Below are positions 21,152 to 31,319 of a stretch of DNA of 64,000 nt, in pieces (the first letter of the stretch is position 1; each line of letters opens with the position of its first letter). A model generated the notes under the pieces. The model saw only the letters and a program-made list of their open reading frames with translations. It had not been told where the DNA came from and did not search any database. Made by a program: the position numbers and the translations under genes. Source of the DNA: Symsagittifera roscoffensis (lineage: Eukaryota; Xenacoelomorpha; Acoela; Convolutidae); contig NC_087062.1 in NCBI RefSeq assembly GCF_963678635.1, forward strand, positions 71,765,345 through 71,829,344. The letters are read 5' to 3'.

Positions 21152-21357
21152 CTTTGTGAGCTGGGCGATTTTCTTGCACATTTTGTAATGCATTTCGTTG
21201 CTAGCGTAATCAGCCGAGTCTTCCGAGTTGATGTTGAACGAGTTGCTTCCTCCATTCGGCATGTGGGTTGAGGCCGAACCACCTCCACTCGACTTGAACC
21301 CATTCTGGGTTCGGCTGCTTCCGGGGCCGTGGCCATTAAAGCGGGCCATAATTGGCT
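21152..21357 (-). CDS. FAM184-like exon 1 (start codon)
   Basis: The coding part runs from ATG at 21349-21347 to 21152 (66 codons, phase 0). It reads MARFNGHGPG, then a Gly/Ser/Asn-rich stretch, then MHYKMCKKIAQLTK, the family's conserved N-terminal motif. The donor is AAG|GTAAAA. A pyrimidine-rich acceptor (TTTTTTTGTTAG) lies just upstream at 21358-21359, so a 5'UTR exon probably exists further right. An in-frame TTG lies upstream, but the ATG fits the family start. Confidence 0.85.
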
Positions 21358-21359
21358 CT

Positions 21360-22240
21360 AACAAAAAAAGATCAACAAATATATATTTCTAGGTGAAATT
21401 TGTACCTATTTAACTGCTTTTCTTTTCATAATATCTCAAAATTTTTAATCATAACTAAATGTAGATAAAATTGAAACTAAGTGTAGATAAATGTAGATAA
21501 AATTAAATTTAGGTTAATTCAATTATTTTTTTTTTGGTTGAACCAAATTTTCAGTTTAAGTAAAAGCAAAAAGCTTCAGTGAAAAAAACAATCACAATTA
21601 ATTAAAATTGTATATTTAGAACGACGCAAAGAGTCTTTTAAACGTATCACAGCAAATGCTGTAATAAAACAGTACGTTTTTTGTGGTATGTTTTTGCACA
21701 CGTTCTGTGCGTTTTTCATTCATTTTTGATATCTGCTATAGAAGCATTGTGTAGTTTACAGGCATTCACATATGGTTTAAAATCAGGTGTTCTATAATTC
21801 AGTTCCAATAAAGCTTGTTTCAAGCTCAAATTGAAACCTTTTTTCTTTTTGGATAAAATAATATCAATTGCTTTAAAACCAGATTTAGTAATATATTTAA
21901 TTTTTTCTGTTTGAGCAATTCAATATTCGGAATTCATCGCCTACCAATCCCTTGATTGCCTCAATTATCTCTTCCACAAGCAGTACAATAAAGTGCAAAA
22001 TGTTTTTGAGCAGCTAATTGGACCAAAAATGAATTTTTGGAGGAAATATTGAAAAAAAGTAAGATTAAAACCAAATAATGATAATCAAATTTATAATAAG
22101 CAAAGGATGGCACAACAACTTATTTAGAAAATTACTCAGCCGTCCGTTCCAATCTCTTCTTATTTAATCTGCCTGGTTTTTGTTTAAATCTTAAATTAAG
22201 AAATCAGTTGAGATGGAACCTTAAGAAATACAGTACCGCG
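21360..22240. other. Upstream of FAM184-like exon 1: no clear promoter
   Basis: AT-rich sequence. TGTAGATAAA repeats three times near 21460-21500. I cannot identify a promoter or a 5'UTR exon, although the acceptor before exon 1 implies that one exists. Confidence 0.35.
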
Positions 22241-22311
22241 AAAACTCGCAAGAAAAGGCAACTCGCAGCAAGACAACTCGCAAAATTTTAGGAAAGTGAC
22301 AACTCGCAAGT
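22241..22311 (+). repeat. Short irregular ACTCGCA repeat
   Basis: Four copies of (A/C)AACTCGCA occur at about 22241, 22259, 22275 and 22300, with irregular spacing and no element boundary. Confidence 0.55.
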
Positions 22312-24605
22312 TTTTAAAGGTAATTGGAAATTCTATATTCTCAGTTTAAGGTCGCCGGTGGGCTTTCTTTTCTAACTTCACAAAATGCACTTATTGGCCG
22401 CGTAATGAAAGTTTTTTTTTTAATTTTTGGATAAGACCTTAAAAAAAGCTTAGAACAGTATCATTGATCCAAACTGACCCAACTTTGACTCTGTAAAAAC
22501 TCGATTTTCCGAAAAGTGGCAAAAAAGGCACTTTTGACTTGTTTTTTTTTGAAAATTTGCATGCTGCGCAAATTTTTTGTTGTATAATTACGGTTTTTCT
22601 ATAGTTCTAGGACCGTACGAAATTCGATTAGGTCAACCTGATAAAAAATCCACAAAACTTTTGAAAAAATTCACCCATAATGAAACCCCAGATATCATTC
22701 AACCTATTGTGATGATTATTTTCAGCCAGACTTTGCGTAGAAAAAAACATAACTGAATGCAAAGCTCCTTCTCACAATCATTGATCGGAACAATAACCTG
22801 AAAAAAAATCCAAAAAAAGTAAAGTTTACAATTTTACCAATGGGGAGGAACTTTTGTCTTCGGGAGTCCATTAGTTTCACTTCTTCTCTCAAAATCAAGC
22901 GCCCCAAACTAACATTAAACTGAGATGAGTTATAGGTCATTTTAAAGCCGTTTAGTTTGTGATTTGAAAACTACTATGCATTTTTCAAAGTGTCGATAAA
23001 ATAATGGTTTGATATTTTGAATTATTAATTTCGAGCGAGTAAAGCGGGCAGGTAAATTTCTATCAGTCAAATTCTTTAAAATTCAATCAAAACTGAGGAA
23101 GGGCAATTTTGCCATACAAAAATAGTTTTGGTAGTTTCATTTAGTTATTTTTTCAAAACAAACTTGTTTGTTTGAAATTAGTTTAAAATTTGTTTAAGAA
23201 TTCCTTGACAAAAAATTTCAAAAATGTTTTGATTTTTTTCTAGTCAGATTTCGACAAGACGACTTCGAAACACATACTTTATTCTTCTTATGTGGAATAT
23301 GGCTGATTTGATGGCTGTAGGTCAGATCCGTTCGTGACACCACGAATAGAAAACGAGACACATTTTTTTTAAATTCAAATTTTGTTTGTATAATTGTAAT
23401 AGGAACTTTCTTTGAAATTTTAAATGATAAGAATGAAATCCGTTTGAAATCATTTTGTGGGTGCATACCATATTTGTAAAAATGAATGTTTTTTTTCTCA
23501 GTAAAATGCCTTATGCTGACCTTGGCTTTAAATTGCTTTAAATTGTCATTGACCTTGGTGTTATAGATGTTTTGTTTCCTAACTAAATCTGGCGAATTGA
23601 TTTTTTTAATCAAAATTAGATAATCATTCAGCACCGAAAGAGCTCGTTTGTAAACTTTCTTGTCAGAACTTTGTACACCGATCACTTAGAACTGAAAAAA
23701 TATTTATAAAAGCTTGCTTACAAACTTGAGAAAGAAAACTTTTCGATAGAACTGATGTATTTTTGCGGACATCGTGTAAAGAAACTTAGCGTATACAAAC
23801 TTCGTTTTGAAGTATATTTGTTTTAGTTTTAATTATATATCAACTTAAGGAAATTTGATTCAATACACTGGGATCTGTTACTGTGGCAGTTGGATTTTGG
23901 ATGAGTGAGTGTGCTGATCTATGAGGTTCAACTGTACGACGTTTTAGTTTTTCTAAACAAAGATAGCTGCAAAAAAAAACAGAAAACTCAATGTAAAAAG
24001 ATCAATACCGTTTAATTGAAAAAAATATCCTCTGCACTAGTTTCAATCATTTTACTTATGATGAAAACTTTTTTTCAATTCTTACCGTTTTCGGTGGAAA
24101 AAATCGTAGCTTTTTTCTAATATCAATTATCAACTGTCACATCAGCTCCTGGAACAACTATTGAAAACCAAATTGAATACCATTCCATTGAAATAAAATC
24201 AAAAACTATACAATGATAGCCAAACGCTCTGCATGAAACTCAGATTGTTTCAACTATTGAGCTAAAGGAAGAAAATTAAAAAGATGAAAAATTTCTAGAG
24301 AAATGAAAAAAAAAATGATTTAATTAAATTGAGGAAAAAAACTTTTCCTTTTTTTTTCTGAAGAACGAATCATAAAAATAGCAAAAAAAACTTGAAAAAA
24401 TAAATAGACGTCAATTTGCTTGAGGTCATTCTCTACATAAATTGTCAAGTTTAGTGTGAAAGTCGGAAAAATGCTGACAATTTTTTCGACGCTGAAATTT
24501 ATTTTGACTTTTTAAATGAAAATCACGTCCAATATTGCGTTTTTTTTCTCGAGTAGTCAATAAGGAAGAGAAAACACGATACGCCGAATTTTTTCCTACT
24601 TTCGT
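22312..24605. other. AT-rich intergenic sequence with one unsupported open frame
   Basis: The minus-strand frame 23218-23685 is open for about 155 codons but lacks an upstream ATG (it opens on GTG). Its composition is Lys/Asn/Phe/Ile-rich, as expected from AT-rich DNA, and I recognise no domain. A TTTTTCAG acceptor-like site lies just upstream, so an exon cannot be excluded. Nothing else is recognisable. Confidence 0.3.
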
Positions 24606-24979
24606 TAAACAACCGGGGGCTATTCTCATGCGCGAAGGACCGAATGCGCGAAAAAAACTTGTGAGCGAATGACCGAAAATAAAATTAGCCGAGAGTCAAA
24701 TTTAAAAAAAGCAGTGGCCATTCAGTTAAAATGAATTAATTGAAGCAATACTTTGCTTCTTTCATTACGATGCCCTTGAAATGTAAAATTCGTCCCAATT
24801 TTGCGGCGGTCAATGACAAATTGAAAGTTTTGCATATTTCTGCCATTTTTAGATTCGGCCAATATCAATACTCCAAACCGTGTACTTTCTTTCCAAATTT
24901 TAGATAACTGAAATCTGATTGGCTGATTTTTTTTTCGCGCATTCCGTCCTTAGCGCATGAGGGATTCCACCTAAACAAC
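24606..24979. mobile_element. hAT-type MITE with terminal inverted repeats and 8-bp target duplication
   Basis: The element (24614-24971, about 358 bp) is flanked on both sides by the same 8 bp, TAAACAAC (24606-24613 and 24972-24979). The ends are imperfect inverted repeats. CTCATGCGCGAAGGACCG then AATGCGCGAAAAAAA at the left matches CTCATGCGCTAAGGACGG then AATGCGCGAAAAAAAA read from the right end. There is no coding frame. An 8-bp target duplication is the hallmark of the hAT superfamily, so this is a non-autonomous hAT-like element. Confidence 0.8.
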
Positions 24980-25587
24980 TATTTCAAAGTGGTACAAAAA
25001 ACATATTTTTTTTGATAAAAAAATGAATGATTTGAAAAAACTCCAAAATGCAAAATCAATTTGGAGCAGCAAAATTCATGAGCGGATTCAGGGCGGAAGT
25101 TTGCCTTACTTTTTAAATTTCTAACTATGGAATTCATCCAATAAAGTTTTACGCTGATTAAATAAAAAATTTCAACTCGAGTACTTGTAATGTTTGCAAT
25201 AAAGTTTTATAAAATTATTTAGGCTCTATGCTATATTTTCTGCGCATTAAATAACAAAAAAAACGATTCGTATTTTAGTTGGTAGTGTTGGATAGCGGTG
25301 TGAGTAAAACTTGATATGCGACGAAATTTTAACAATTCTGCTGAAAATCTTGAATTTCTCTTCAGGAAACTTTGAAACAAGTGAACAATCTTCTTTCTCC
25401 CTTGGATGACCAAAAAAGCGTATTATTAAGAAACTTGCATAAAAAACTACGATTAATAACTGTTATACATGGAATTGCAAAAAGTAAGATAAACCATTCA
25501 TGTTTTTTTTTCCGTACAAATTTTGGTTATATTTGTATCCTGGAAGGAGGTGCTCACTTTATGTTTCAAACTTTCCGATTTCTATAA
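24980..25587. other. AT-rich intergenic sequence, nothing recognised
   Basis: The short frames at 25231-25413 and 25372-25587 have no family resemblance. Confidence 0.35.
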
Positions 25588-26060
25588 CTTCAAAAATCCA
25601 GAACACACAAAAAAATACAGGGTAGCATAGATGACAGACGGCTCAGAAGTGTCTATGATTGATTTTTTTTCTGGTTTGGTTTTGAAATCTTGTTTTATTA
25701 CAACTAAAATTGTAGAAAAGAATCTCTGCGACTTCATTTTGGGCAGTAGATATTTTTTTCAGATAGATTGTTTAAGATAAACGATTTTTGAAGTAATGCT
25801 GCATGAAAAAATTAGACAAAAAACAAATCGAACCCAAATCCATCAGTTATGACTTCAATAACTTCAAAACTCCAGAACACAAAAACAGCAATACATGGTA
25901 GCATAGGTTAGAGACGGCTCAGAGTTGTCTATGAGCGATTTTTTTTCTGGTTTGGCTTTGAAATGTTGCTGTTGTAGAAATAAATCGCTGCTACTTCATT
26001 TTGGGCAGTAGATATTTCTCTGAGAATGATTGATGAATAAAAGCGATTTTTGAAAAGATT
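25588..26060 (+). repeat. Diverged direct duplication, two units
   Basis: Unit 1 (from about 25588) and unit 2 (from about 25862) share CCAGAACAC, GGTAGCATAG, GACGGCTCAGA, TGTCTATGA, TTTTTTTTCTGGTTTGG and ACTTCATTTTGGGCAGTAGA in the same order, at a spacing of about 275 bp. Confidence 0.7.
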
Positions 26061-26100
26061 TTTGAAACGATTTTTGAAAAGATTTTCTTAAAAGGGTTTT
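26040..26100 (+). repeat. Short tandem GATTTTTGAAA repeat
   Basis: Four successive copies of (C/A)GATTTTTGAAA with small changes, followed by GATTTTCTTAAAA. Confidence 0.65.
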
Positions 26101-27077
26101 GATTGACGGTTTTACTTTCAAGATTTTTTTCTGATTATGACAGAAACTCGACTATGTGTTCGCTCATTAAATTGCTATGAGCTGTCTAAAAAGATAAGAA
26201 ACGTTTCTTGGATATCCTAAAAGATCTCGATGATTCTTTGAAAAATCTTGAAGAATCTTCAAGATCTTTTTTTAGATTGCAATAAAAATCAAATTCCTCT
26301 ATTGAGCTGCAAAAACCATGTTTGCCAGGATGTTTTCATGTAGCTTAGACTTTAAGGTACCTTGAAAAAACCAGATCTATCTCAAAGTTTCTTTGGTGTC
26401 TATCATAAATCTTCAAAACTCTTCAAGATCTTGGCAAGATTTTCAAGATAACTGAAACTGAGAACTGCTACGCGTGACCAGCTTGATTTTTTTCATAGCT
26501 TGAAAAACCTGGTTGTTTAAATGCCCTCTAAGGGTTTAATAGTAAACAAGAAGGAATAACCAACTCCTGTTTGATGCCACCTCGAGAAAAGAAAAAAATG
26601 TGAAAAACAATTGCGAGTGCTTGCGCATTAAAAGATGGAAAAAAATAAGTTTCACTGGTAGGGCAAAAAATAGAATTGTTATTAATTTTATGATGCAAAC
26701 ACTTGATTGGTCAATTAAGTAGCCACGACAAGTCCTAGTTACTTTAATTGTAACCTGAGTTGAAATGAATTGAACAAATGATAATTGTGTGAATTCAAAA
26801 ATGTTTGTCTCTGTGAATTAAGCTTTTTTACACGTATTCGTTTTTTAAATTGAAGATTCATAGTCATTGTTTCGCGCTGCCTTGACGTTTGAAAGACAGT
26901 ATGCATTAGTGGGTTGAAATCAAACCAAACTTGGTACGAATCATTTCAGGTGATTGTAAGGTTGAAGTTCTTCAAATCTTCATTACGAAACCAAACTGTC
27001 TCTTTTTTGATTGTACGCAGATTCCGCAACAAAAACGTTTTTTTTTCAATATTTCTGTGTTCTTTCATTTTCTTTAA
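26101..27077. other. AT-rich intergenic sequence, nothing recognised
   Basis: A few TCTTGAAGAATCTTCAAGA-like palindromic bits occur near 26250. There is no gene and no delimited element. Confidence 0.35.
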
Positions 27078-27500
27078 ATGCCAAGTTGTTGTCGAGACGG
27101 TTGAAGCATACCAGTTTTTGGTCGAAACAGTCGACTTTTAAAGTGAGCTCCTCTACCTAGGAAAAGTCAATGACACAATGAGCCTGACCTTAAACGTTCC
27201 AAAATTTTTTAAAGATGTATAGGGATGGGTCTCTGGGTTCCAGAGGCCTTCACATACTAACTTGTGCGCCTATCCAGTGCACATGTTGGCCTCGTAATGC
27301 TGTCGGTTTGTTGTCGTACACGCAGTGGTCTCACAGCGCAAGCTACGGGGATTTAATAGTCAGTATCATCATTAAAGAATACGTTTAAGGTCAGGCTCAT
27401 TGTGTCATTGACTTTTCCTAGGTAGAGGAGCTCACTTTAAAAGTCGACTATTTCGACCAAAAACTGGTATGCTTCAACCGTCTCGACAACAACTTGGCAT
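27078..27500. repeat. Large inverted repeat, 120-bp arms
   Basis: The left arm (27078-27197) starts ATGCCAAGTTGTTGTCGAGA and ends GACCTTAAACGT. The right arm (27381-27500) is its reverse complement with a single mismatch seen (AACAGTCGAC against AATAGTCGAC). The 183-bp spacer is not obviously related to either arm. It could be a foldback element or a small palindromic duplication. A transcript would fold into a long hairpin. Confidence 0.85.
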
Positions 27501-27615
27501 GTTTCGACACTGCTTGAACAATAACCGGTATTGTTCGACCGCTCTGGCCAAACTACATGTGCTCAACTGTGCTCGACCTAAGCAAGATATGTCTTGACCT
27601 AGCTTGGGTATGTTT
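27420..27615 (+). repeat. TCGAC-rich degenerate minisatellite, small block
   Basis: Irregular units such as ATTTCGACCAAAAACTGGTATG, TGTTTCGACACTGCTTGAAC and TGTTCGACCGCTCTGGCC run through the right arm and beyond it. They are related to the larger block at 34180-34825. Confidence 0.5.
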
Positions 27616-28120
27616 CAAACATAGTTTATTCAAAATTAAATATCATAAATTATGCTTTTCGGGTAACTTCTGATGATGCTTTTTTTAATCAAAATGAAAT
27701 AATTAGAAATATTTAAATTTTAAATTTTTCGTAGAGGTGAACTGTTTTTGAGCTATTTTCAATCTTCTGGAATCCTTTTTTGCAATTTGATTGAAAAATT
27801 TTGAATTTCCGGTTGTCATTCGAAAAAAAATGTCTGTTACCCTGAATTATAGCGGGATAATAGTTTCTGTGTACGCCATTAGCGCACGAACTGAAAGCTT
27901 AGTAAAGTCACAATATCAAGTCAACTGCTAATTTTAAAACTGAAAATGCAAGGCAACTAACTTGGTTAAATTTAAATATCAAAACGTCTCCAAATTAAAA
28001 GCTAAGTATTTCAAATGTCACCTTTTTTTCTAAGCGTTCTTAATTCTTGTTTCTTCTGTTTCTTTAGTCAATTCATAATAGCCCACTTCTAGATATCTTA
28101 ACTTTTCCGTTCCCGTACTT
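27616..28120. other. AT-rich intergenic sequence, nothing recognised
   Basis: No coding frame or repeat stands out. It may include an old LTR ending near 28160, but I cannot show a second copy. Confidence 0.3.
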
Positions 28121-28163
28121 TTCTTAGTGTTGTTGTCAGGTATGTGCATAAAGAAGGGTACAT

Positions 28164-28174
28164 TGGCGCCCAAC
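28164..28174 (+). promoter_or_regulatory. Primer-binding-site-like motif
   Basis: TGGCGCCCAAC matches the classic lysine-tRNA-type primer binding site of LTR retroelements and lies upstream of a gag-like segment on the same strand. No matching downstream LTR is seen in the window. Confidence 0.4.
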
Positions 28175-28970
28175 TAGGAAAACGAATCTACAAATTTTTG
28201 GATTTCGAATGTTATTTGGTTTCTTTATTAAGTTTGATTGTTCTTTGAATTGGTTTGTATGTTACTGGAATCCGACTAGATTTTTTTGGACCTCCTTTTC
28301 AAACTGTTAGTTAGAACTACGTTATTGTTTTGTTTTGTTAAATTTAATGCCGTTACGAGATCACAATTTTCAAAAATGAACTCAAATAGTAACATCGCTG
28401 AAAGTAATTTTGAAACCGCATTGCTAGATGATAATCGTTTAAAATTGATTGAAAGTGAGTCAGACACGTAATTCAAAACAATCACAGGTTTAATTACAAA
28501 TAATGACGAGCTTGAAATCATTGAAAGTCTGATGACAGATTTAGATACTATCATTAAGCCCCTGAACGATATTGTTATTCATTTAATGAGCGGACGTAAT
28601 GAAAAAATGCAACAACAGTTACTCGCCCGGTTAAAAACAGTAAAACTTGGCTATAGAAAGATTCATATTGAGTATAAACGCTATTAAATTAGGCAACGCT
28701 CAACTTACAATGTTTCAATTACATCATCACGAGTTCGTTCGATCTGCCCTTACCGCCAATCAGCACCCAAACTCACAGACAAACAGCCCCACAAACACCA
28801 TAAACAACGGCATAGAACACCAGATTGCCCAGTCAGCCCAAAACATAGCCACTACAAGCGTTCAACACTCAGCCTCCTTATCTCAACATCATTTGTCGGA
28901 ACCTACCCCGAGTCATTTTTGGAGAAGAAGAACTGTGTGGCTCCTACCTTCGAGATCTCAGTTTTACTAG
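28175..28970 (+). mobile_element. Truncated LTR-retroelement leader and gag-like N-terminus
   Basis: Following the primer-site-like motif, frames 28376-28471 (MNSNSNIAESNFETALLDD) and about 28500-28690 (a helix-rich stretch with MTDLDTIIKPLND and YRKIHIEYKRY) look coding. They are followed by a Gln/Asn/Thr/Ser-rich stretch with LSQHHLSEPTPSHFW (28647-28970). This resembles the layout of gag starts in BEL/Pao-type elements, but no pol follows and stops interrupt it. Class assignment is tentative. Confidence 0.35.
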
Positions 28971-29145
28971 TCATTTTGTGACGATTAACAGTTTGTGACG
29001 ATTAAAACTGAGCAAAAAACCTGGTTTGAAAACCTCGTTTTTGATGAGCAAGGTGTTTTAAATTGAGCAAAAGCACTCTTAATTACTTAAAATTTGATTA
29101 AAAACAAGTTTTAACTTTATTCTGAACATCTTGCCTTTTATGAAA
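28971..29145. other. Spacer with a 15-bp doublet
   Basis: TTTGTGACGATTAA occurs twice at about 28975 and 28991. Nothing else is seen. Confidence 0.3.
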
Positions 29146-29193
29146 AAATGGTTATCATACAATTTTTATATATGGAAATTGTATGATAACCAT
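29146..29193. repeat. Perfect 19-bp-stem hairpin
   Basis: AATGGTTATCATACAATTT and AAATTGTATGATAACCATT are exact inverse complements around a 10-base AT-rich loop. Related ATTGTATGATAAGC and TTGCATGATTAGCATTTT motifs follow at about 29308-29370. It could be a foldback end or terminator-like, but no transcript can be assigned. Confidence 0.75.
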
Positions 29194-29454
29194 TATTTTT
29201 TTCAAAAAAAAACGTAGTTATTTTTCGTCACCAGACTGTTGTATTTGGTTCAAATAGCCGGAGAAACTAGATTGAATCTTTTTTCAATGGTTTTTTGAAA
29301 TTGTATGAAAATTGCATGATTAGCATTTTTCCATACATTGGATGCAGGCAATTGTATGATAAGCTTTTTCGGTGTGGGGAAATTTAAAATAAGCATTTTC
29401 GGTTTAGGGATGTCAACCCGGGGTCACATTACCTTTCCAGGCCTTTTTGTTGGT

Positions 29455-29700
29455 TTTGATCGGTTTTCTTTATAAGACCGCTCAAAAACCGCTCTAAAAG
29501 CGCTCAAATCTTGCTTGAAAAACCATTCAAAAATCACCGCAAGAAATGAGCGGTTTTTGAGCGGTTTTTTAAGCAAGATTTGAGCGGTTTGAGCGGTTTT
29601 TCCAAAAAAAAACGCCCAAACCGCCCAAACCGCTCAAACCGCTCAAATCTTGCTGAAAAACCGCTCAAACCGCTCATATCTTGAGCGGTTTTTGAGCGGG
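29455..29700. repeat. Two-orientation ACCGCTCAA repeat cluster
   Basis: About twenty copies of a 9-11 bp motif, ACCGCTCAA(A) or its complement TTTGAGCGGT, occur in roughly 245 bp. Blocks in both orientations alternate with AATCTTGC spacers, giving many nested hairpins. The block is bracketed by GTCAACCCGGGGTC (29412) and CTCGACCCGGGTGAG (29703). Confidence 0.8.
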
Positions 29701-31260
29701 ATCTCGACCCGGGTGAGTATGTTCAAGATATATGCGGCTACTGAGCCTAGGGAACGTTCCACCAAACGATTGCGCACCAGCTCGTAAAAACGTGTATAGC
29801 GTTTTCACGACGTTATCTATTTTGCCATAAGCTATTTTGAGCTATCCTCTTGAACCAGGTTTCGCCAGACAGACACCAGAACATGTTTTAATAACAGATC
29901 AGCGCACGTGAAGACTTTTTACAATCCGATTCAGCTTTCGATGATTAATGCACGGGCTTGGCTGAAGTCTGTTACTGTTTACCCCGCGGGATGCGGTTTA
30001 ATGAGGAACAACTTTGCAAATATACCATTTTGCAGATGACAACTAGCATCACAAAGCACTGCTTCCAAACTAAACACCGCATGGTTGCACAGGGTCTGCA
30101 CCAGGACTAGAAAATGATGTTTTGGCATCCGATGGTTGAAAAATGTTCTTCTTAAATCTAATACCTCCATTTCACTTTGTTTGTCTGCCGTGATCTGCCT
30201 CATGAGATTCACTGCTCCGTACAATACAACTGGGAATCGCCTCACAATCTAACTAACGCAAAGCATCGCGCATTAGACCACTTGGACGCTAAGTTCTTCA
30301 GCCAATCGACTTAGTTCAGATTCCGCAGAAACAACTCTGCCGTCAGGTTTCTTACCAATGATTACTAGACTTATGTTTTCCGGGGGTTTCTCTGGATATC
30401 CATTCTCCTGGGTTCTTCTCTGTATTCCTCTTGAGTGTTCATATGGCAAACCTCTGGTAGTAGTCCTGCCTTCATGGTCCATTTCTGCATCCTAGCTAGC
30501 TATGGGCGCAAATGGCCGTAAGTAACCAGATTGTATCCTTTTATAACCAGGACTCCCAGTTGAGGGCTCTGAGCTGAGAGTTTACAGCTCACTTCGAGAA
30601 CTGTAAGTAGAGGAATCGTCAGATGTCCCATATGCCTATATGCTTATGGAAAATGGCCTTGATTCATATCAAATGATTCAAATGGCCTTGACTCCGCCGT
30701 TTGGATTTATCGAGAGGATCTCCATCTTCTGGTGAATAAACTGGCGGATGCACTTGTAGATGCGCTCAAAATCCAGGAGTTCACACAACGTAATCAGCAC
30801 TTAATTATAATATTTAATTTTCCTCTTAATCATGACTCTATCTTCCTTCTTACCTTTGATTAAGGGCTAAAATGTACAAACGGTTACCAAGACATGTTCC
30901 AACCTTTCCAGCAGCTCTTTTCAGAAGTTTCTTTCAGAAGTTTTTTGAATATGACAAACATTAAATAATCGTCAGTCGAGCTCCACTAATGCAAAAACTT
31001 GCTCAAATCATTGAAATCTATGAGAAACATCACTGTAAACATCTTCTTTTGTTGCGCCAACAGTAGTAACCTCAACAATGCTCGCGTACAGCAATCCAAT
31101 CAAGCTTGTCATCATGATTGCAAGCCTTTTACTTTTAGGTTACTCACAAGGCAATGGCCAACTATCAGGCGTATGCGGAAAGCGTAGGACCAATTATCAG
31201 GATATGGAGAAAGGCATGGTTCTTTATTGACTGGGCACCATGGGATTCTGTTATACGCTT
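29701..31260. other. Intergenic sequence with unidentified minus-strand frames
   Basis: The minus-strand frames 30273-30482 (with PENISLVIIGKKPDGRVV) and 29979-30245 look more protein-like than their surroundings, with mixed composition and higher GC. I recognise no family, and they are separated by a stop and a frame change. They may be an old transposon fragment. The rest is featureless. Confidence 0.3.
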
Positions 31261-31319
31261 CCCTTTCCTCCTTGGTCCAACTCTCGTGAGAGTTTTCCGG
31301 AATCGGGAATTGAAACGGA

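Larger units (their letters stand above)
1..21357 (-). other. FAM184-family coiled-coil gene, 12 exons seen, 3' part beyond window
   Basis: The gene reads right to left. Twelve exons join with compatible phases (0,0,1,0,0,2,0,2,0,0,1,0) to give an uninterrupted 872-codon product. After a Gly/Ser/Asn-rich leader, the protein carries the block KMCKKIAQLTKVIYTLNTK, which matches the N-terminal signature of vertebrate FAM184A/B. The remainder is Glu/Lys/Gln/Leu-rich heptad sequence, so it is a long coiled coil. No membrane or enzymatic motif is visible. FAM184 proteins have no established biochemical role. The conserved C-terminal part of the family is not visible here, so more exons should lie left of position 1277, probably beyond the window. 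Two introns host transposons, and the largest is 10.9 kb. The orthology is firm at family level, but I cannot assign the A or B paralogue. Confidence 0.85.

Noticed and set aside
29455-29700. A CRISPR array
   Set aside because: The repeats are 9-11 bp, lie in both orientations with no unique spacers of regular length, and the genome is eukaryotic.
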